From Thiomonas sp. (GTDB lineage: Bacteria; Pseudomonadota; Gammaproteobacteria; Burkholderiales; Burkholderiaceae_C), in assembly GCA_027451915.1 (NCBI GenBank), contig DAIDHU010000095.1, positions 1 to 6,139 of the forward strand: DNA of 6,139 bases, given 5' to 3'. Position numbers and translations under genes: made by a program. How positions within the stretch are numbered: the stretch's first letter is position 1; every line of letters starts with the position of its first letter. Of this stretch, positions 1 to 6,139 are shown in pieces. The notes under the pieces were generated by a model. That model was not told the DNA's origin, ran no database searches, and saw nothing but the letters and a program-made list of their open reading frames with translations.

Positions 1-2646
1 CCCTCGCGCCTGGACGCCACGGCCCTGGTCCGGGCCGTGGATGCCAGCGGCTACTCGGCGCGCACCGCCGAGCTCGTGCTGGATGTGCAGGGCATGACCT
101 GCGCCTCCTGCGTGGGCCGGGTCGAGCGCGCGCTGCGCGCCGTGCCGGGCGTGCTGGGCGCCGAGGTCAACCTGGCTGCGGAAACCGCCGCGGTGCGCTA
201 CCTGCCCGCCAGCGTGCCGCCCCAGGCCCTGCTCGACGCCGTGGCCGAGGCCGGCTACTCCGCGCGGGTGCGCGACGCCGATGCCGCGCGTGCCGCCGCC
301 GATGCGCATGCGCACAAGCAGGTCCAGCTGCGTTCCATGCGGCGCGACGCCTGGCTCGCGGCCACGCTGGGCGCCGCCGTGGCGCTGATCGCCATGGGAG
401 GCATGCTGTTTCCGGCGTTCCCGCGGGCGCTGGATCGCCTGGCTCCCTGGCCCGGCGGGATGTCGGCCAGCGACTGGCTGCAGGCCGTGCTGGCCACGGC
501 CGTGGTGTTCGGCCCCGGGCGCCGGTTTTTCCGCAGCGGCTGGACCGCCTGGCGCCACCTGGCTCCGGACATGAATTCCCTGGTGTCCACCGGGGCCGGG
601 GTGTCCTGGCTGTACAGCATGGTGGTGCTGCTGATGCCGGGCTGGTTCCCGGCGCATTCGCGGCATGTGTATTTCGATTCGGCGGCGGTGGTGATCGCGG
701 CGGTGTTGTTCGGCAAGTACCTGGAGGAACTGGCCAAGGGGCGCGCCTCGCAGGCCATTCGTTCCCTGGCGCGCCTGCAGGCCCGAGATGCGAGGGTGCG
801 CGTGGGGGGCGAGGCTCGCGATGTTCCGATCGGCCAGGTCCGCCCCGGTGACGAGGTCGTGGTGCGCCCAGGCGAGCGCCTGCCCGTGGACGGCGAGGTC
901 CTGGAGGGGGCTTCGCATGTGGACGAATCGATGCTCAGCGGCGAACCCATGCCGGTGGACAAGCAGCCCGGCAGCCCGGTTCGCGCGGGCACAGTGAACC
1001 AGCTGGGGCTGCTGGTGGTGCGGGCCACCTCGGTGGGTGCCGACACCATGCTGGCGCAGATCATCCGCCTGGTCGAGCAGGCGCAGGGCGGCAAGCTGCC
1101 CATCCAGGGTCTGGCCGACCGGGTGGTGCGGGTGTTCACGCCAGCGGTGCTGCTGGTGGCCCTGGCGAGCTTCGCCGCGTGGATGCTGCTGGCGCCGGCA
1201 CCGGCCCTGAGCCATGCGCTGCTCGCGGCGGTGGCGGTGCTGGTGGTGGCCTGCCCCTGTGCGATGGGTTTGGCGACCCCGGCCGCCATCATGGTGGGCA
1301 CCGGGCGCGCCGCCGAGCTCGGCGTGCTGTTCCGCAAGGGCGAGGCGCTGGAGGCGCTGTCGCATGTCGACACCGTGCTGCTGGACAAGACCGGCACCCT
1401 CACGCGCGGCCAGCCGCGCCTGAGCGCGCTGCGCGCCGGCGAAGGCGTCGACGAGGCCGAGCTGCTGCGCCTGGCGGCCGCGGTGGAAGCCGGCTCCGAA
1501 CACCCCTTGGGCCTGGCCGTGGTGTCGGCCGCCCGCGAGCGCGGCATGACCTGGCCCGAAGCCACGCAGTTCGAGTCGCGCACGGGCTTCGGCGCCCGCG
1601 CGCGCGTGGACGGCGCCATGATCGCGCTCGGCACGCGGCGCTACCTGGAACAGCTGGGAGTGGACCCGCGCATGCTGGACGCAGCCGCCTCGGGCCTGCT
1701 GGAGCAGGGCGCCACCGTGGTGTACGCGGCGCGCGACGCACAGGCCCTGGGCGTGCTCGCGGTGTCGGATCCGCCGCGTCCCGAGTCGGCCGCCGTGGTG
1801 GCGCGGCTGCGCGAACTGGGCATGGCGGTGCACATGGTCAGCGGGGATTCCACCCGTGCCGCGCGGGCGCTGGCGCGTGCGGTGGGCATCGAATCCCTGC
1901 ATGCCGAGGTGCTTCCGCAGGCCAAGGCCGAAGTGGTGCGCGACCTGCAACAACAGGGCAGGCGGGTATTGTTCGTCGGAGACGGGATCAACGACGCGCC
2001 GGCGCTGGCCCAGGCCGACGTCGGCATGGCCCTGGCCAGCGGAACCGACATCGCCATGCAGGCCGCCGACGTCACGCTCACCCGCGGGGACCTGGGGGCG
2101 CTGGTGTCCGCGCTGCGGGCGGCCTCGCGCACCATGGCCACCATCCGCGGCAACCTGTTCTGGGCCTTTGGCTACAACGTGCTGCTGATCCCGGTGGCCG
2201 CCGGCGTCGGCGCGCCGTGGGGGCTGTTCATGAGCCCGATGCTGGCCGGCATCGCCATGGGCCTATCGTCGGTGTTCGTGCTGGGCAACAGTCTGCGCCT
2301 GCGGGGTCTGAGCGCCTGGAGCGCGCCGGCGGCGATCCCGGTTTCCGAGTCTGCGCGGCCCGCGGGCGGGCCTGCGTCCATCCCACGTTCCACCAGGAGT
2401 TCCACCATGAGCACATCCACCACGAGCCCCTCCACCACGAGCCCCTCCACCACCCTGAGCATCGAGGGCATGAGCTGCCAGCATTGCGTGGGCAGCGTCA
2501 CCAAGGCGCTGCTGGCGGTACCGGGGGTCGAATCGGCCCAGGTCAGCCTGGACGCGGCGAGCGCCGAGGTACGAGGCAGCGCGGCTCGGGACGCCCTGGT
2601 CGAGGCGGTGCGCCGTGCCGGCTATGTCGCCACCGCGGGTGCCTGA
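1..2646 (+). CDS. copA: Cu(I)-exporting P1B-type ATPase, 5'-partial, with a C-terminal HMA (CopZ-like) extension
   Basis: This is an inner-membrane pump that uses ATP to export Cu(I) from the cytoplasm. The frame is open from base 1, and the first codons look like the end of an HMA domain, so the true start is upstream; the GTG at 37 is only the first in-window start codon. Residues are numbered from that GTG. A complete HMA domain spans about 12-77 with GMTCASC (C22, C25). Membrane helices lie near 105-126, 144-160, 179-201, 211-231, 363-387, 392-412, 705-727 and 730-750. Visible motifs are SGEP (301-304, actuator), CPC (406-408, metal site), DKTGT with phospho-acceptor D450, HP (489-490), GDGINDAP (648-655), YN (713-714) and M741 with S744/S745. 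CPC plus YN plus MxxSS marks the Cu(I) subgroup P1B-1. A usual CopA would end near SLRLR (residue 756); here a Ser/Thr/Pro/Ala-rich linker (757-806) leads to another HMA domain with GMSCQHC (C814, C817). The family is certain; whether the extension is normally fused is not. Confidence 0.95.
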   Translation, partial: PSRLDATALVRAVDASGYSARTAELVLDVQGMTCASCVGRVERALRAVPGVLGAEVNLAAETAAVRYLPASVPPQALLDAVAEAGYSARVRDADAARAAADAHAHKQVQLRSMRRDAWLAATLGAAVALIAMGGMLFPAFPRALDRLAPWPGGMSASDWLQAVLATAVVFGPGRRFFRSGWTAWRHLAPDMNSLVSTGAGVSWLYSMVVLLMPGWFPAHSRHVYFDSAAVVIAAVLFGKYLEELAKGRASQAIRSLARLQARDARVRVGGEARDVPIGQVRPGDEVVVRPGERLPVDGEVLEGASHVDESMLSGEPMPVDKQPGSPVRAGTVNQLGLLVVRATSVGADTMLAQIIRLVEQAQGGKLPIQGLADRVVRVFTPAVLLVALASFAAWMLLAPAPALSHALLAAVAVLVVACPCAMGLATPAAIMVGTGRAAELGVLFRKGEALEALSHVDTVLLDKTGTLTRGQPRLSALRAGEGVDEAELLRLAAAVEAGSEHPLGLAVVSAARERGMTWPEATQFESRTGFGARARVDGAMIALGTRRYLEQLGVDPRMLDAAASGLLEQGATVVYAARDAQALGVLAVSDPPRPESAAVVARLRELGMAVHMVSGDSTRAARALARAVGIESLHAEVLPQAKAEVVRDLQQQGRRVLFVGDGINDAPALAQADVGMALASGTDIAMQAADVTLTRGDLGALVSALRAASRTMATIRGNLFWAFGYNVLLIPVAAGVGAPWGLFMSPMLAGIAMGLSSVFVLGNSLRLRGLSAWSAPAAIPVSESARPAGGPASIPRSTRSSTMSTSTTSPSTTSPSTTLSIEGMSCQHCVGSVTKALLAVPGVESAQVSLDAASAEVRGSAARDALVEAVRRAGYVATAGA
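2357..2372 (+). other. GC-only hairpin in the copA-copZ linker
   Basis: GGCCCG (2357-2362) and CGGGCC (2367-2372) can pair as a perfect 6-bp stem with a CGGG tetraloop. It lies 22 bases before the AGGAG of the internal start. There is no T-tract, so it is not an intrinsic terminator. In DNA this rich in G and C such a stem may be accidental. Confidence 0.35.
2389..2460 (+). repeat. 15-base tandem repeat across the CopZ-like start and leader
   Basis: TCCACC recurs at 2389, 2401, 2416, 2431 and 2446, that is with spacings of 12, 15, 15 and 15 bases. The units at 2416 and 2431 are identical (TCCACCACGAGCCCC). The unit at 2401 differs from them at three positions and contains the ATG start. The unit at 2446 keeps the first part only. 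The repeat encodes a low-complexity Ser-Thr-Thr-Ser-Pro leader before the HMA domain and keeps frame because its period is 15. Confidence 0.8.
2395..2399 (+). promoter_or_regulatory. Shine-Dalgarno for the internal CopZ-like start
   Basis: AGGAG lies within the copA reading frame, 7 bases before the ATG at 2407. Strength and spacing are those of a real ribosome binding site. In the copA frame the same bases encode an ordinary linker (Thr-Arg-Ser), so there is no protein-level reason for the motif. Confidence 0.6.
2407..2646 (+). CDS. copZ: Possible separate CopZ-like copper chaperone from an internal in-frame start
   Basis: An ATG at 2407, in frame with copA, is preceded by AGGAG (2395-2399) with a 7-base spacer, which is near-ideal for initiation. 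Translation from it gives 79 residues: a short repetitive Ser/Thr/Pro leader, then one HMA domain from about residue 17, with the Cu(I)-binding GMSCQHC motif (cysteines at codons 2476 and 2485) and the usual ending RRAGYVATAGA. This is the size and shape of a cytoplasmic CopZ chaperone, which delivers Cu(I) to CopA. In the sequence as given no stop separates it from copA, so the domain would also be made as the tail of the pump. E. coli copA is known to yield both a pump and a chaperone, by frameshifting near its N-terminal HMA; here the arrangement would be C-terminal and by re-initiation or internal initiation. Independent translation is inferred. Confidence 0.55.
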   Translation: MSTSTTSPSTTSPSTTLSIEGMSCQHCVGSVTKALLAVPGVESAQVSLDAASAEVRGSAARDALVEAVRRAGYVATAGA

Positions 2647-2694
2647 GCCAGCCGCGCTCCGCCAGCCGCGGGGCGCGCTGCGTGCAGCCGGGGC
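2647..2694. other. Convergent intergenic gap
   Basis: Forty-eight bases separate the copA stop (TGA 2644-2646) from the stop of the opposing reductase gene (2695-2697). Only weak short stems are visible, such as CCGCG 2652-2656 with CGCGG 2667-2671 around a 10-base loop, and there is no T-tract on either strand. No gene or clear terminator is seen. Confidence 0.6.
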
Positions 2695-3444
2695 TCAGCC
2701 GGAAAGGCCCGGCAGGCTGCGCAGGTCGGCCACCGCTTCCTGTCCGAAGGCTTCGCTCAAGAGGTAGTCCACCAGGCGGCGTGCACAGTCGGCGGGGCTT
2801 GCCAGTTGGCCTTCGCGCTGCAGTTTCTGGAATCGCTCGCGCAGGGGAAAGCGCGTGGGGTCCACGCTGCGCAGCGCAGCCTGCATCGAGGTGTCGACCA
2901 CGCCGGGGGCCAGGGAACAGATGCGCAACCCGGGCGTGCGATCCAGCGCGACCGCGCGGGCGTGGTGGTCCAGCGCCGCCTTGGTGGCGCAGTAGATGCT
3001 CCATCCCGGGTAGGGGCTGCGCGCCGCGCCGCTGGATACATGCACGATGCGACGCTCCTGCCCGGCGTCGTCCACCGCGCACAGCGCGGCGCTGAGCATC
3101 AGCGGCGCGCCCACGTTCAGGTTCACCGCGTCGGCCACCGCAGCCAGATCCTGCGAGGGCAGCGGACCCATGGGTTCCAGGGTTCCCGCGTTGTTCACCA
3201 GGAGCACGCGCTGGCGTCCCAGCACCCAGTTCGCCAGTTGCGGTCCGGCCAGCCAGGAGCGCAGTGCCGCGGGATCGCTGAGGTCCAGCGTACGTTCCTC
3301 GAACAGCCCCGGCGCGGCCTCGACGGGAGCGCGCAAGGCGCCGCGCGAAAGACCCAGCGTGGCGATGCCACGGCCCAGCAGCTCGTGCAGGATCGCGGCT
3401 CCCAGGCCGCGAGAGTGTCCGGTGACGATCGCGCAAGTCTGCAT
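2695..3444 (-). CDS. SDR-family NAD(P)-dependent oxidoreductase, sepiapterin/benzil reductase-like
   Basis: This is a 249-residue classical short-chain dehydrogenase/reductase, a soluble cytoplasmic enzyme with a Rossmann fold. The cofactor loop is TGHSRGLG (8-15); Ser-Arg in this loop is often associated with NADPH use. NNAG follows at 84-87, then the likely active-site Asn110, Ser138 (in HVSSG), Tyr151 and Lys155 (YCATK). PGVVDTSMQ (180-188) resembles the PG-x-x-DT-x-MQ segment of sepiapterin reductases and related dicarbonyl (benzil) reductases, which makes that branch the best guess. The substrate cannot be read from the sequence. Length is normal and no catalytic residue is missing. The ATG at 3444 is chosen because AAGGAG lies 9 bases upstream and the glycine-rich loop then falls at the usual distance from the N-terminus. 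The gene begins 4 bases after the stop of the c-di-GMP gene, so it is the downstream member of an operon. The role in that operon is unknown. Confidence 0.92.
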   Translation of the reverse strand: MQTCAIVTGHSRGLGAAILHELLGRGIATLGLSRGALRAPVEAAPGLFEERTLDLSDPAALRSWLAGPQLANWVLGRQRVLLVNNAGTLEPMGPLPSQDLAAVADAVNLNVGAPLMLSAALCAVDDAGQERRIVHVSSGAARSPYPGWSIYCATKAALDHHARAVALDRTPGLRICSLAPGVVDTSMQAALRSVDPTRFPLRERFQKLQREGQLASPADCARRLVDYLLSEAFGQEAVADLRSLPGLSG

Positions 3445-3448
3445 GGGC

Positions 3449-6139
3449 TCAGGCTCCTTCGGATGGGATGGTGGGATGCAGGACGAACACGCCGCCCGGA
3501 GAGCCCTGCAGGGTCAGGGCCCAGAAGCGTTCGCGCAGTTCGTCGCTGGCCATGTGCAGTTCCAGTTCCAGGGCGGGGCGGGCCAGGGGCTCGTCCAGCC
3601 AGCGCCGCACCAGGCCGTAGAGCTCGGTCTGGCGCTGCACGAGTTCCTCGAAGCGCGCCTGGTGGCGCCAGCGGCCGGCATGATGCTGGCACCACTGGCC
3701 GATGGGGCAGCGCAATGCGGCGTCCGGCTGGCGCAGCAGGGCCTCGGTCTCGGCGTCCAGCGCGCCTTGGGTGAGCTGGCGCAGCATGGTGCCTACCGAG
3801 ACGATGGCCTCGATGCCGTCGGGTCCGAGGCCGCCGGGCTTGCCCAGGTCGACGCTCCAGGCCAGGCGCTGCGGCCAGTCGGCCATCCATTCCAGCAACT
3901 GCGCGGCGGGCATGGGACGCGCGACGGCATAACCCTGCAGGTGCAGGCAGCCCATGGCCACCAGCACGCGCGCCAGCTCGGGGGTTTCCACGCCCTCGGC
4001 CACCACGCGCACGCCCATGAGCTGCGCGGTGCGCAGAATGCCGTAGGCGATGCTCAGGTCCCGCGCGTCGTGCAGCAGGTCCTTCACGAAACGGCGCTCG
4101 ATTTTGAGGGTGGAGACGGCCAGGGCCTGCAGATGGGTCAGCGAGGCGCTGCCGGTGCCGAAATCGTCCAGGCTGACCTGCACGCCCAATGCATGGCACT
4201 CCTCCACCCGGCGCCGCGTGGCGTCGCCGTCCAGCAGCGCGCCGTGCTCGGTGAGTTCCAGGGTCAGGCTGCCCGGACGCATGCGCGGGTGGCGGCCCAG
4301 CAGCTCACGCAGGTCGTCGAGAAACTGCGGCCCCAGGAAATGCCGCGGGCTGATGTTCACGCTCATGCCGAGCTCGAGCTCGCGGGCGCGCCAGCGCTCG
4401 ATCCACAGCGCGGCCTGTTCCAGCACCCAGCGTCCGACCGGAACCGCCAGGCGCGGCTCGTCCAGCACATGCTCGAACTTTCCGGCGGTGTGCAGGCGCC
4501 CCTGCTCGTCGAGCAGGCGCAGCAGGCCTTCGACCTGGCTCACGTTCGGCAGGCCGCTGCGCTGGCGCGGCACGCTCAGGATGGGCTGCACATGCATTTG
4601 CAGTCGCCCCTGCTCCAGCGCCTGTTCGATGGCGCTGAGCCAGCCCTGGCGGGCTTCCACCTCGGCCTGCATGTTCTGGTCGAACAGGCAGGCCTGGTTG
4701 CGCCCGCGGGCCTTCGCCGCGTACAGCGCGATGTCGGCCTGGCGCATCAGGGTCTGCGCGTCCTCGTTGCCGGTGCGCAGCGCCAGGCCCAGCGACAGCC
4801 TCGCCGACAGCATCTGGCCCTCGATCTCGATGGGCGGGCGCAGCGCGGCCATCACGCGCTCGGCGATGCGCTGGGCGCGTCGCGGGTCCTTGCCCACGGG
4901 AAGCAGCAGCGCGAATTCGTCGCCGCCGATGCGAGCCAGGATGTCGCTGTCGCGCCCCTGGCGGGATTGCTGGGACAGGCGCAGCGCCCCGCGCAGGCGC
5001 GCGGCCACTTCCACCAGCAGCGCATCGCCGGCGGCGTGCCCGAAGCGGTCGTTGATGGTCTTGAAATCGTCCAGGTCCGCGATGCCCAGCGCGACGTCGT
5101 CGCGCCGCGCCAGGGTGTCGGCCAGGAGTTTCTCGAAGGCGCCTCGATTGCTCAGGCCGGTCAGCGAATCGCGTTCGGCCAGCTCGCGGATTTGCTGTTC
5201 CTGCAACTTGCGTTCGGTCACGTCCTGGATGGTCCACAGCGCGCCGGCCGAGGCATGGTCGGCGTCTTCCAGGGGCGTGTAGTGCCGCAGGAAGATGCGC
5301 CCGTCGTTGAGCCAGACCTCGTCCACCGCCGGTTGGTGTTCGTTGAACAGGATCTTCACCTGATTCAGCGATTCACGCCCGCCGGCATGCATGTGCTCGA
5401 TCAGCGCCCAGACGGCCCGCCAGGGTCTGCCCAGGAGCTCGCGCGGCGGCAGGGTGATGCCGGTCATGCGCGTGAAGCCCGCGCTGCAGTACTGCACCAG
5501 TCCGGCGGGGTTGAACACGATCAGCCCGCCAGGAAGGTTGTCCAGGATCTGGCCGAACAGCCCGGCGTCCTTGCGCTGCGCCTCGCGCGCCTGTTCGCTG
5601 CTGGCCAGCGATCGCCGCAGCCGGGCCAGCCATTCGCGCTGAAGCACAAGGTCGCGGCGCAGCAGCACCCCCAGCATCAGCGCCAGCACCAGCGCTCCCG
5701 CCAGCGGCAGGCGCACCCGGCCCCACCAGTCCGCCACCACCGCGCTGCGGGGCGTGACCACGAAGGCGGTGAGGGCGTAGCCGTCCAGTCGATGCAGCGC
5801 TCCCACGTAGATGCGGCCGCTGGGGTCGGCGTTGGCCGTGCCCTCGGCGGACATCCAGCGCCGGCCTGGCTCGCGCCGCATGGCCTGCATGATCAGTCCG
5901 TCGCGGGGCTGGGTGTAATAGGCCTTGGGATCCCGGGTCATCGGCGCCGGCCAGCGGCCCAGCAGGTAGCCGGCCTGATCGAGCACCCCGAACACCAGCT
6001 GGGCGTCGGCTCCCTGCTGCGCCAGCGATTGGTACAGCGTGTTTTCCGCGCTCTGGTCCAGCGCGCCCAGCACGACGAAGCCGGCGTGGGCGCCCGCGGG
6101 AGCCAGCGCCCAGGCGATGGGTAGCAGCACGCGGCGCTG
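3449..6139 (-). CDS. Membrane sensor GGDEF/EAL cyclic-di-GMP protein with PAS domain, 5'-partial
   Basis: This is a bifunctional-type c-di-GMP enzyme: GGDEF domains make the messenger from GTP, EAL domains break it to pGpG. Residues are numbered from the GTG at 6130; the frame stays open to the window edge, so the true start is probably outside. Order: extracytoplasmic part resembling the membrane-proximal half of a Cache sensor (about 17-135), one membrane helix (141-158), helical linker, PAS (193-308), GGDEF (316-485), EAL (495-755) and a C-terminal domain (755-893). The GGDEF active site is intact (DLDDFK 352-357, N360, GGDEF 402-406), with an inhibitory I-site RDSD at 393-396. The EAL site reads EGL (E534-L536) with R538, and keeps N592, E625, E628, D655-D656, K676, E712, E715 and Q732, so it looks competent. 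The end carries CPIGQW (808-813) but not the histidines of a CZB zinc domain. The gene is first in an operon with the reductase. The signal sensed is unknown. Confidence 0.93.
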   Translation of the reverse strand, partial: QRRVLLPIAWALAPAGAHAGFVVLGALDQSAENTLYQSLAQQGADAQLVFGVLDQAGYLLGRWPAPMTRDPKAYYTQPRDGLIMQAMRREPGRRWMSAEGTANADPSGRIYVGALHRLDGYALTAFVVTPRSAVVADWWGRVRLPLAGALVLALMLGVLLRRDLVLQREWLARLRRSLASSEQAREAQRKDAGLFGQILDNLPGGLIVFNPAGLVQYCSAGFTRMTGITLPPRELLGRPWRAVWALIEHMHAGGRESLNQVKILFNEHQPAVDEVWLNDGRIFLRHYTPLEDADHASAGALWTIQDVTERKLQEQQIRELAERDSLTGLSNRGAFEKLLADTLARRDDVALGIADLDDFKTINDRFGHAAGDALLVEVAARLRGALRLSQQSRQGRDSDILARIGGDEFALLLPVGKDPRRAQRIAERVMAALRPPIEIEGQMLSARLSLGLALRTGNEDAQTLMRQADIALYAAKARGRNQACLFDQNMQAEVEARQGWLSAIEQALEQGRLQMHVQPILSVPRQRSGLPNVSQVEGLLRLLDEQGRLHTAGKFEHVLDEPRLAVPVGRWVLEQAALWIERWRARELELGMSVNISPRHFLGPQFLDDLRELLGRHPRMRPGSLTLELTEHGALLDGDATRRRVEECHALGVQVSLDDFGTGSASLTHLQALAVSTLKIERRFVKDLLHDARDLSIAYGILRTAQLMGVRVVAEGVETPELARVLVAMGCLHLQGYAVARPMPAAQLLEWMADWPQRLAWSVDLGKPGGLGPDGIEAIVSVGTMLRQLTQGALDAETEALLRQPDAALRCPIGQWCQHHAGRWRHQARFEELVQRQTELYGLVRRWLDEPLARPALELELHMASDELRERFWALTLQGSPGGVFVLHPTIPSEGA
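3454..3459 (-). promoter_or_regulatory. Shine-Dalgarno of the SDR gene, inside the end of the upstream gene
   Basis: Read on the minus strand, AAGGAG ends 9 bases before the ATG at 3444. It falls within the last sense codons (Glu-Gly) of the GGDEF/EAL gene, immediately before that gene's TGA at 3451-3449. Ribosomes ending the first gene therefore stop next to the second start, which supports translational coupling. Confidence 0.75.

Noticed and set aside
37..39. GTG as the true start of the copper ATPase
   Set aside because: The frame is open upstream to base 1 and the codons before and after it read as the tail of an HMA domain (ending in AGYSAR-like residues, here ASGYSAR). A start here would leave half a domain; the gene begins upstream of the window.
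255..1634. A 459-codon minus-strand frame opposite copA
   Set aside because: It is in codon register with copA and rich in Ser, Arg, Ala and Thr with no domain signature, so it is a shadow of the GC-rich sense gene.
2652..2688. Bidirectional terminator between the convergent genes
   Set aside because: Only 4-5 bp stems are present (for example GCTG 2677-2680 with CAGC 2685-2688), with no T-tract on either strand.
1179..3095. A 638-codon plus-strand frame overlapping copA and the reductase gene
   Set aside because: Its translation is dominated by Arg, Ala, Gly and Pro, typical of an off-frame reading of GC-rich coding DNA. It crosses from the sense side of copA into the antisense of the reductase, while copA in the proper frame has every catalytic motif.
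3047..6124. A 1025-codon open frame on the plus strand opposite the GGDEF/EAL gene
   Set aside because: It is in exact codon register with the real gene, so it can only be stopped by TTA, CTA or TCA codons in the sense gene, which are very rare at this GC content. It ends at 6124 exactly where the sense gene uses CTA. Its translation is low-complexity in Gln/His/Arg/Ala and has no recognisable domain.
6128..6130. GTG as the true start of the GGDEF/EAL gene
   Set aside because: It cannot be excluded: the following residues (LLPIAWALA then AGAHAG) could be a short signal peptide, with two Arg codons just upstream. However, the sensor domain then looks too short for a Cache domain and the frame is open to the edge, so an upstream start is more likely.

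Overview
The window is about 70% GC by eye and almost wholly coding, with a strong preference for G or C at codon third positions. That base use, together with the protein types present, suggests a betaproteobacterium of the Burkholderiales type. This is an inference from sequence style; no rRNA or other marker gene is present.

Layout: (1) Positions 1-2646 on the plus strand hold a Cu(I)-exporting P1B-type ATPase (CopA-like). Its start lies upstream of the window. The reading frame continues past the normal end of the pump, through a 50-residue linker, into an extra heavy-metal-associated (HMA) domain at the C-terminus. (2) Positions 2647-2694 are a 48-base convergent gap. (3) Positions 2695-3444 on the minus strand encode a short-chain dehydrogenase/reductase of the sepiapterin/benzil reductase-like branch. 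(4) Positions 3449-6139 on the minus strand encode a large membrane-anchored cyclic-di-GMP protein: periplasmic sensor, one membrane helix, PAS, GGDEF, EAL and a C-terminal cysteine-containing domain. Its start lies beyond the right edge. Genes 3 and 4 are separated by 4 bases and form an operon read from right to left, with the reductase last.

The most interesting spot is the 3' end of the copper ATPase (about 2302-2460). The terminal HMA domain looks like a small CopZ-type copper chaperone gene joined to copA: an AGGAG Shine-Dalgarno sits 7 bases before an in-frame ATG at 2407, which would give a free 79-residue chaperone. A single-base change in the GGGG run at 2303-2306 would end the pump at a TGA (2309-2311), exactly where CopA proteins normally stop. 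The locus may therefore make a pump-chaperone fusion, a free chaperone, or both; alternatively the fusion may come from a one-base sequencing error. The linker also carries a 15-base tandem repeat that appears to have grown from the chaperone's own start-codon region.

Functionally, the left half deals with cytoplasmic copper(I) capture and export. The right half is a c-di-GMP signalling unit with a co-transcribed reductase. Nothing in the sequence ties the two halves together beyond adjacency.
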